From Sinonovacula constricta (taxonomy: Eukaryota; Mollusca; Bivalvia; Cardiida; Solecurtidae), in assembly GCA_007844125.1 (NCBI GenBank), contig CM017557.1, positions 57,240,857 through 57,304,856 on the forward strand: 64,000 nucleotides of DNA, written 5' to 3'. The first letter of the stretch is position 1. The number at the start of each line of letters is the position of its first letter. The notes below the pieces were generated by a model. That model made no database searches and had not been told where the DNA came from. It saw only the letters and a program-made list of their open reading frames with translations. Made by a program: the position numbers and the translations under genes. Below, piece after piece: positions 55,004-64,000 of this stretch.

Positions 55004-55699
55004 ATGATATTTCAAATGTAAAATCAATTTACCGTTGCTGAAAAGGGACGTTGCCTTTGCATTGAGAATGCTACAACCCCAATCAAACAAAATTAAATGA
55101 AAGTAATTGTTTACAATGCACACATTGTTTCCCTTTTTTTAATACAATCATAAACGGGATCTTTGTTTTATTAAAAGAATAAAGGAATTTCAACTGTTGT
55201 TTTTTATTATTTTTCCACTTTCGAGAGTAAACAATAGAGTAATCAATTTGAGCTGAAGTGTCCATCTGCGTAAAATATACACATATGTCTTTCCAAAAGT
55301 ACGATAAACATGTAGTTTGACTGCTGTGCACATTTTTCCGGTGTGAATTATATTTAATTGAAGGTAATTAAATAAATTGAAATACATTGTAGGCACGTTT
55401 CTTTACAAGTATCATCAAGCATGACGAAGTTTTACGAAATAAATTGATTCATAACCGATTATTTATGATATGTCGACTCACTCTCATTTCGTCTGACAGA
55501 TATTTTAAGAAGTTCCAAAAGTTCGCAGCATAAATTTGTGGTTTACCATGCAACTTACCATGTATTACTGTTAAGTAGCTTAAATTAATTTGTCGCCATT
55601 TCTACCTTGCCTGATTCCTAAAAATGTATACACCACTCATGTGGGTTAAACACTACAAATTAACGCGCAACTCGTGCCGTAGTGGCGAAAGTAAACTCC

Positions 55700-56012
55700 A
55701 TACCATGTTTGTTTGTTTCTGGGTTAATCGCGATATCAACAGTATTTCAGTTATCTTAAGATGGTGTTTACTTGTATAGTGCTGCCTTCACTGTGTATAG
55801 CATGCCGTGAACACCTGACATGATACCACACCCAGTCACATTATCCTGACACCGGCCAACCAGTCGTGGAACTACCCTTATATTTGCTTGAGCGTTAGCA
55901 AGGGAGTTACACCACTACCAGTTTAACGACTTTGGTATGTCGCGGTCCGGTCTCGAACCCCAGGCCTCCCGTACCTTGAGCCGATGCTCTACCGATTGCG
56001 CTACCAGGTCTG
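55700..56012 (-). mobile_element. Full-length tRNA-derived SINE (copy B)
   Basis: Copy-B equivalent of 15,717-16,030, slightly more diverged. Confidence 0.85.
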
Positions 56013-56162
56013 GTAAATCCATGTTAGAAAAATGTATCTAGTTCGCTTCTGTACGCGGCAAGCGGTCCTGCTGTCGACACACGTCAACATCTTAATATAT
56101 CTTGTTTGTTTATATAATGTCATTGTCGAGGCCAGAATGAAAAAAGTATGTTTGGTCTTATG

Positions 56163-56650
56163 GGGAGGTATTCGAAAGTTTGGATCAGAATATTTTCATT
56201 AAACATCTTGATAAAGTATAGTTACCTGAGCAGATCTCGCAAAATGCTGTTTATTGATGTCCCACATCTGTCTGAAAAGTGAGCCATAACGCCACAATCG
56301 TCATTACAAACATGTATTTTCCAACTGAGCCACGCTGCACAGTTAGCTTTTTTAAAACTAAGAAAACCACGTGACCTCTTATGTTTTAGATCATCCAGGT
56401 CATCCGCTGTGACGTCGATGTCTATTTTCGACAGGAATCCCAATCGTTCTTATTTATAGATTTGAAAAGGGAGAGCATTTTAAGTGTAAATGAGTTTTAC
56501 TGCCCTAGAATTGAGATATTGTTGAAAATCGTAAAAGCTTAAGCTAAAGTAACATTGTCTCTGTGGAAGTTCTGAACAAATACCCCAATAGAGGTCAGAT
56601 AGTGTTACATACATTAGATATAGACAAACTGTCGGATACCACCTTTAACT
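56163..56650 (+). mobile_element. GGTGGTAT-family MITE (copy B)
   Basis: Copy-B equivalent of 16,179-16,670. Confidence 0.75.
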
Positions 56651-58036
56651 TATCGACGTATACGTTGTTTATTGTATAAATTAACTTTAGATAAAATGTA
56701 TATTGGGTCAAGAAATGATATATAAATAACCCAGTCAGGAAAAAGTAAATATAACACTATATCTTCAAACGTTTGTAAATTTCGAACTACTTAAATTCTT
56801 TACATTTGTCTAGAGGAGATGCATGTGAATCATAATGTTTAAATAATTCTTGGCAGGGAACATGATTTTATTTGCAAATAGAGACAAACATTGACAAAAC
56901 TTGTCTCATTTCGGACATGAACGATTGCCAACATTTTGACGTTTTTTTTGGGTCAAGAGCTTAAATTCCGGAAGGACTAATTTGCTGTGTTTATTTTGGG
57001 GCTGTGTTTATTTTTGGGTGATGTCGATTGCGATGCCGTCCTAAGTTATTTTCTAAAGCATGAAGGATTAAACATGCATGACCTTGACTACTCGCGGTCA
57101 GTCGTCATGCCTGGAAAGAAGTAGTGCGTGTACAGAAACAATTGTATTTGTCGAAGGCAAGTAGACACGTCAGTTGTGTTCAAGCATGCTTCCAATGTTA
57201 ACATTTATTGCAAATTTATTGCAATCAGTTTAAAGTAGAAGTTCAAGCGATTATATTGTGTAATGCAGTTATATGTGAAATGCAAATTTATGAATGAACA
57301 ATTCCGCGTAGAAATATCACTTCGTGATTAGAGGAAAAGGTCGATCAAAGCGAACGAAGGAGTGCCCCACTAACTATGCATTATCTAATAGGCCGAGATA
57401 GATGCGATATCTCGCGCGGGGCAGCAGCGCCTTCTGTAAGGTTATGTATAACAAAGGTCAATTGTATGATCTCAGCATCTCAGTCTTAAGTCACTGCACT
57501 CGTTTGGAAAAATAACTTTTTGTTATTGTAATCCTGCACTTGGGAATTTTCGATTCGAATCACGGGGTGTATTGTTGATGAATTTAATAACTAGGAGGTT
57601 ATGTTGAACTTAGTACATTTTGGTCGCGTCCAGTAGCGTTTATAAGCATTTAAGACCGAATTTTCGTAAAAATGCAATCTTATAGTAGAGTATTGTATGT
57701 TAAAAAATAGTTTTCTATTATGGGATGTTGGTGACTGTATTGCAACTTTTGTCCCAATGTAAATTTATATTTTAAGAAGAGTTTTTTTTGCACTTGAAGA
57801 CATGGCTGCTTTCTAATGCATTTGCTATTTAACAAGAAATAATTGTGACCTTTATTTTGAACACATTTAATCCCTTACGGGGTTTAACTTACACCGCCCA
57901 AACAGCGCTTTTCATCGCTTTAATTGTGTTAGACCTTTTTAAAACCGTAAGACTCTGCGTTCAGCGTAATTGAATTTGATATGCAGAAGGTTAAGGGTCG
58001 AGGACCTTTGATATCTAGCACGCTATGCTGTTTACG

Positions 58037-58397
58037 CAATCGGAACACCTCGGATAATAACGAATCATCTCTCAGATGTAGGTAGTCGGATCACCCCGGC
58101 CATTTCATTAAATGGGACTACTTTTGTGACAGACGTCAAATCAAAGATGGAAGCTCGGATGCATCTCACTACAGCACGATGCCTTTAAAACTTCAATTTG
58201 TGGCGGCTTCAAATATAAATCATCAATTTTAATTTAGCCAGCGCAGAAGACATGCAGCTGTCAAACGATGGCATTTTTTATGTTTTGTGCGAACTACATT
58301 TTAAGCATATTCTTCTTCCGACTTCTTCCGAACAAAACGATCGTGATTTCAGTAAGAATCATGGCACCAGATGGAATTACCTGAGGATTCCCGATTG
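58037..58397 (+). mobile_element. 390-bp Mutator-like MITE, copy B4
   Basis: Equivalent of 18,363-18,737, flanked by CTGTTTACG. It carries several small deletions but keeps AAAGATGG and CAGTAAGAATC. Confidence 0.8.
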
Positions 58398-58737
58398 CTG
58401 TTTACGTAGGTCTACCACATGTCACAGGATGCCGTATTTCTACTAGCTTTAGATTGTGGTTTCTGTATAAAGTAGTTCATTTTGTGTTGCATTATGTAGT
58501 CCTATTTTTTATCTAGTTCAAACAGGCTGGACATGCTTTTGTGACTGTTTGATGACAACTTCCGTTTCACTATCCTGTAATAGATACACATGTACGTGGA
58601 ACTACTTCATGTCGCGCTAGGAATAGTTGAACTCTGTTAGGTCAGTTGTTTTTCCCTGAACGGTACTATATATTAATACACTGGAGCTATTGTGCGTGAA
58701 AAGGACTTGAAGAAGATTAATTTGATCGGTTTTGATC

Positions 58738-58835
58738 CGTACTCGTCTTCGACGACAGCCTGACCAGGACTCGAACTCATGCACTGAGAGGCTGAGGAGT
58801 TACAAGCCAGCAACCGCTTGGACAAGGGCACTGCT
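58738..58835 (-). mobile_element. Possible tRNA-Ser/Leu-like SINE head
   Basis: On the minus strand CTTGTCCAAGCGGTTGCTGG resembles an A box, and GAGTTCGAGTCCTGG resembles a B box at tRNA-like spacing. No tail is clear, and it lies just outside copy B. Confidence 0.4.
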
Positions 58836-59342
58836 AAACTTTGGTTTTAAAACAGGGTCATTTATTATGTGTACTGTTTTCAATTCTTTACATCATGTTA
58901 TACTATTTTTTCATTGCTTTAAGTTCCTTAAAACCCATGTTATGGTTGTCATATTTATTATATGAAATCGAATATCATTACATGCTCCAATTTCCTAAGC
59001 AGTCTGTTTGTTTCTTAACTGCTTTTGCTTTTCCTATTTATCGATCGATGAATTTACTGTCATTAAATATTTGTTACCGTAAAATGAGTTGTTTTTAATT
59101 CAAAAATGGTGTGGTTCTAAAAGAAGTACTGGAACTTGAATTAAATTTTCTGTGAAATTATTATTCTAATATAATGTAAGTTTGTTAAATTTACTGAAAG
59201 GTAGGACAATAATAAAAATAAAAACACTATGTGCTATTATTTATTGACAAATGTCAATGTGAAAGCAAAACCATTTTAAATAGTTAGCTGTAACAGCTCG
59301 TTCAGGCTGTTTTGAGAACAGTTTGTTTCTTACACTTTATTA

Positions 59343-60282
59343 GAGCTGGTAGCTGGCAGTTTGGACGAAACAATTTTCTCTCATACATTCAAATAAATGA
59401 TTTTTGCTTGTAAAGATCCCGCAAAATGCTGTTTTATATTCCGGACTGGATCCTTTCGCTTTATGGTGAATAGTAGCTTGGTAATGGTGTGGAGTGAAGT
59501 TATGGAAGTGGTGATGACAAGAGAAATTAAAAACGTTACTCAGGGATGAAGTCGTACAGTTGGCACTCTAGCTCATGCCATACCCAATACACAACCATTT
59601 ACTTGTACCAATTATACAAACTGTCTAGGTTATGTATGACACTTTACTTTTGCCCATGTTGCCCCTGGCTTTTTACAGCCCCTTGTCTGAAACTTGTTTT
59701 AATAGTCTAGACCATATGGCTTTGCTTCCTGAGTGTCAAAGGCCAGGTGCAGGTGGATTAGCATTACTTTCTCACGTGTATTTTAGGTTAAAAAAGAATT
59801 TTAATTAAAATATCTGAGTAATTTAATTATCAATATGATTATACATTATTTCAAGTTAACTTAATTAAGATTTCTGCAGTTTTTTTAGTAAAAAAAAATC
59901 ATAGTAGTATTTGCCACTTTGGGGAGTATTTTCCAGCAGGTAAATACCAGTAAATACCACTGGTAAATACCGGGGGTTGAATTTACCGCCGAACGTTGTT
60001 CTTACAGCCATGTAAAAAGTAAAGCATAACACATTGCCTGTCATTATTAGATAAAGGGTTTTCCTATCTGAGATAACCTGAAATCACCCACGTGCCTAAA
60101 AATAATGGACATTTAATGCGATATTTTTAAGATTCACACTGTCGAACAATACAGTTAGTGTAATAACAGTCTTCACTTTAACTAAAGTTTATTCGAGCAT
60201 TATGTATACATTTTCCAGAATAGTAGTAACATATGTTGTTACATGGGTACAATATGAGCAAACTGTCGGATACCACATTACA
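59343..60282 (+). mobile_element. GGTGGTAT-family MITE with an internal insertion
   Basis: The left end (GAGCTGGTAGCTGGCAGTTT) and a family interior run to about 59,437. A stretch of about 560 bases unlike the family follows. Family text resumes near 60,000 (AAAGCATAACACATTGCC) and runs to GAGCAAACTGTCGGATACCA. The inserted part holds no recognisable gene. Confidence 0.5.
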
Positions 60283-61327
60283 ACCAATACAGGGCGTTCT
60301 ATAATTGCTGAACGTCAATGGTCATTGACTCCTCAATCAAAATTTTCAAGAGACAAATTTAAATATCTGGGGGTACATTTTGTGCATCGAGCATCGTGAG
60401 GGGCACATACATATTTTTATGTCACTGATGACAACATTTTGTCTAAAATTGACCTTGATGGAAATTGTCGATACTGTTGGTAGCTTTTTAGTTTATTTAG
60501 GACAAGTAAATAAGCAATATATTTCCTAATTGTTTGTTAATTATCTGTATCATCACAATAAAATAAACAACAACATAGCAATTAACTTTATAATATACTT
60601 CCCCAGACATATTTTTTTTCGACTTTTAATGCAATCCAAAACACTAAAAAAACGCTTAGCTTCAATGAATGCTCTGTTCAATCGCGAAAGTTTGACGTCC
60701 GAAAGTTCTCTCGTCCTTTTCCCTTGGTTTGTACTGACGACTGTTAATGAGAAAAAAAGATTTCTGATCCGGTTTATATATTTTGTGACAGTTCACAACA
60801 CTACAAGAATTAATCATGGTCTTCATTGCCTGTATTTGTCAATTAAAAAAAAGTGCGCTTTCACGGTACTGATATGTTGATTCACCTTACTACAAAGATG
60901 GCGGACAAACAGGTGCGTGCGCATCTTGGTGAAAAATCGATAACCATCTATATTGTAAAACATCATATTTACTGCTTTACAGCACAAATCTTGCACTGAA
61001 CTTGAACTTGTCTATGCAGCAGTTCTGCCGACCTATCTTAATGCTTCAATGACTTAACAGCCCCTAAATAGGATTTTCGCCGTCATCAATATTTGTTGGA
61101 CCTTGTATCGACATATTGCGAATTTACATATATACGTATCTTTATAGAAACGTTAACCTTTTTTGGTATTCATGATTTTTTTATCGCATTATTTGATTTT
61201 AGAAACGATATCTGTACTATATTAATTCTACAAACATTTTCTAAGTAAGCTATATCAAGAAATCAGATACATTAGTGTTTTGACAACACAACTCCTATTT
61301 TGAAATATAGAATATAAATTTACCTAC
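60283..61327. other. No gene seen
   Basis: AT-rich text. The frame of 116 codons at 60,530-60,880 is Phe/Ile/Lys-rich and not protein-like. Confidence 0.5.
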
Positions 61328-61416
61328 CGTACAGCTTTCACTGCGGAAATGATACAGGTCAGGACGAAAATAGTCCCGAATATCACACCGGAAACAATGG
61401 CTGCGGTGGGATTCAT
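61328..61416 (-). CDS. Membrane-segment exon of the single-pass gene
   Basis: Minus strand: ATG at 61,416 in the context GAAGAAAAATGAAT, then 29 codons with a hydrophobic run (AIVSGVIFGTIFVLTCIISA) and Lys/Arg after it. The exon ends at 61,328 with a good donor (CG|GTAGGTAAA). The phase matches the exon at 43,573-44,209. An in-frame stop lies 14 codons upstream of the ATG. This can be the first coding exon of a small protein with a very short outer part. Alternatively it is an internal exon fed by an acceptor such as ATCTACAG just upstream, with ectodomain exons beyond the window. Confidence 0.6.
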
Positions 61417-64000
61417 TTTTCTTCCAGTCACGTGGTCGAAACTGTAGATTGTCTTTTACTATGAAATTGTGTAAGGTCCATGTTCATGTAAGATCCATGT
61501 TCACACAAACGCGTTCTCTTTCAAAATTCTTACTAATATATTAATCCATTTGCTTTCATCTCTTTAAATTTCTCATAATGCAAATACTGGTTTGCTGTTT
61601 AAAGGCAAATACAAGTGTAACAACACGAATTAAATAATAATGACAAAAATCGGTAATATATCAACCTTTCTTGCAATAATGTTTACGGCTTTTGTTTTAT
61701 AATGTTTTGTTGTCGTTTTTTCTATGATAATAGTATCCAAACTTTGTTTAACGGTAGTAAAAAAGGCAAATAAATCATGACGGACAATAATCGATGAACG
61801 TGAAAACAAATACTAGCTTTGTTTTAATTGTGCTAATTCACGTTTTTTCTTAAAACACCACAGAGTAAAATCCAAAAGATGTTGAAACAGCACTTTCTTT
61901 TGCAGTTATGGTAAAGACGTTTTAATCTACTTAGTACTTTGAATACTTTTTCAAATTTTTGTTATTCCCAACCAATCAAAGTACTGCGAGGTGACTGTAC
62001 AATCCACAGAAGTAGTTGTCAATAATATGACTTCATGGTGGCATATTTTTATATTATAGATTCCACCTATCTTTGTCAGTGACACAAATCCATAGAAGTC
62101 GAATAAACACACGTCATTGTAGGAAATTTATGATACCGATTCCACTTAATATCAGCTACATTGGCAGCGCCACACATAAATCCAGACTGGCTATTAATCC
62201 GCGGAAGAATTATTTTTTTATTTAATTCCTCTTACATCGTTGATACAATTGCCAACAACAAAAGTTAATATCGATTGGCAAATACATCCATGGAATAATA
62301 ATGTAAGACGAGATCCAATTCAGCAACTTACGCGTCTATTTAGTAATTCCCTATAAAGTAGTCGCTATATCAACAGTCACGTTGCGCAAACAACAGATAA
62401 CTCGAGATTGGTTATTGATTCATGAAAGCGGTAACAATGAAAAAATATTGTACATATTAAATAAATAAATATATATATTGATATCCCAAACTGGCTATAA
62501 AGCCATTGACTCTGAATAAAGATGCAAGTATATGAAGAAACAATGTTCGTTCCGTGTTTACTTTTTCCGCATAAATTCCAATTCTAGTAATAGCAATACC
62601 CTTGCTAACAAACTAGATTAATTCCCAACATAATATACCTCCATGAAATTGATATAAGATAGCAAAGTCTTGTGGCAACGAGCGATAGTGCTTTGATACT
62701 TAGCAGAGTACAATGAAGTAGCATATCGGATAGCAACTCAATGAAATATCGACTGTCTAAACATACCTCATAATTGTTGTTTGGTATAAAAATAACTGGT
62801 CTTGCAGCGTATTTCCTCGCTATTATATCGATACCAATAATACCGGTAACATTTGCCAACAGCATAAGTTAATCGCGACTGCCTATTTAGTCCAATGAAT
62901 TGACAACAAAACGCCAGTCCTAGGAGCTAGTTGCGATTTATTGTGAATGGGATGCAGCATCACAGTAGTATAAATATCTTTGTCTTTAATATAAATTGAT
63001 TATAAAGGTGTTAAACTAAACCAGTTTTTGCAATAATTACGACTTTCATAAACTCTTGCAAGATACGAGTTGTCTTAGAAATATATGCACCGACGTCATA
63101 AATAAAAATCTCTAGACTGAACAAGACTGCTCTTAACTCGGCGATATTTGTATACCATTCAATGCCTTTCATACTATATGTGTGTTAATTGCCGTGACCA
63201 TTCTCAATAAATAAAGAACCTCTGGAGTAGCATCATTAACTGACAACGCGCTGAAGCGCTGAGTCTACCGTGATCACATTTGCTGATTGCCACTGGAGAG
63301 TCATGTGACCAGGATGTTTACCGATAGGATCTAAGCGGTAATCAGAAGTACGATTCATCATGAAACAATAAGCTAAAAAATGTCTTAAAAATCCAGTGTT
63401 ACATCAAAAACTGTCGTGACTGTCACAATAGAAAACTATCGTCAGATAAAGATAGTCAAATATGTTTAATTTAGATTATATTCTGCTTATGTACAATTAA
63501 GCCTTCTTCCTAAAAATGTATGTTTCTTTTATTTTTGCCACATTTCTCTCACTGGTACAATACCTACTTTTGCTTCGTCTTTGATGCTTTGCATCAATGC
63601 TCTTCTTGTATTGTTATTATGAACACACTTCAATTACGACTATCTATCCACTCACGATATAACACACACCAAGTACTGCCGTGAAAGTCTGCTGTTGTCC
63701 CACACTATAATTCCAACTCCAGTAACACACGTCCTGGTAACTCATTAGGTCCGGTGAATGGTACGTGATTATTCGGATACTTCCATCTCCTTTTTGTCAT
63801 AATGAACGTTATCCAGAAGCTATTTCCCACGTAGCCTAGGATAATGTTATCGGGTCCTCTTGCAGAGTCGGTCTAGGAAGAGGTGGCGTCAGTGGTCACT
63901 GGGCTGGGGAAACAGAACAGAGCGAATAATTCAAGTGGCATTGGTTATTCATTAATGGGTAGTTGTCGTTTGTTCTGATAATTACATCAATGATACTGTG
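61417..64000. other. No gene seen; upstream side of the membrane-segment exon
   Basis: AT-rich. On the minus strand this is 5' of the ATG at 61,416, so it may hold its promoter or earlier exons. I could not identify any. Confidence 0.45.

Larger units (their letters stand above)
39480..58665 (+). repeat. Segmental duplication, copy B
   Basis: This is the second copy of the 19-kb unit. It lies in direct orientation about 20.5 kb downstream of the end of copy A. Relative to copy A it has a SINE insertion at 45,255-45,541, about 480 extra bases near 52,212-52,697, and a loss of about 160 bases near 47,340. It also lacks the tandem duplication seen at 13,365-13,615 and about 300 bases corresponding to roughly 17,925-18,270. 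The membrane-protein gene in this copy is frameshifted. Confidence 0.95.

Noticed and set aside
1..64000. CRISPR array or bacterial operon
   Set aside because: No regularly spaced direct repeats. Splice sites, SINEs and MITEs show an animal genome; the compact gene block is a Polinton.

Overview
The window looks like nuclear DNA of an invertebrate animal. It is AT-rich and has long non-coding stretches. It carries tRNA-derived SINEs, several MITE families with clear target-site duplications, and spliced genes. The SINE and MITE style and the lineage-specific multi-pass membrane gene suggest a mollusc, probably a bivalve. That taxonomic call is inference; no single gene proves it.

Three layers are visible. 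(1) A direct duplication of about 19 kb: copy A at 1-19,005 and copy B at 39,480-58,665. Each copy holds a large membrane-protein gene on the plus strand (intact in A, one-base frameshift in B) and the last exon of a minus-strand single-pass membrane-protein gene. The membrane-segment exon of that second gene lies once only, at 61,328-61,416. The copies differ by a SINE insertion with a 12-bp target-site duplication in B, a small tandem duplication in A and several indels. They may be a true segmental duplication or two alleles left side by side in the assembly.

(2) Between the copies, at 22,155-36,489, sits a visibly GC-richer element of about 14.3 kb with inverted termini. It is an almost full-length, decayed Polinton/Maverick (adintovirus-like) element. 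From left to right it has: an accessory gene (-), a Bcl-2-like gene (-), a small Cys-rich protein (+), a family B DNA polymerase joined to a superfamily 1 helicase (+), a retrovirus-type integrase (-), three small genes (-), an accessory protein (-), the packaging ATPase (-), the double-jelly-roll major capsid protein (-), a coiled-coil/membrane protein (+), a small tail-anchored protein (-), a conserved protein of about 370 residues (-), a penton-like protein (+), a fibre-like protein (+), a membrane/coiled-coil protein (+) and an acidic protein (-). Most genes carry stops or frameshifts, and several catalytic residues are changed, so this is a fossil. The polymerase-helicase fusion, the Bcl-2-like gene and the fibre gene are the most notable points.

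(3) Mobile elements fill the rest. A family of about 390-bp elements has 9-bp target-site duplications (Mutator-like). A 554-bp element at 20,575-21,128 has long inverted repeats and an 11-bp target-site duplication. Both families carry a promoter-like stretch, a start codon and a splice donor, so they look like mobile first exons. A further family of about 490-bp elements ends in GGTGGTATCCGACAGTTTG-type termini, and nested insertions are common. I see no convincing gene in 58.7-61.3 kb or 61.4-64 kb apart from the exon named above.
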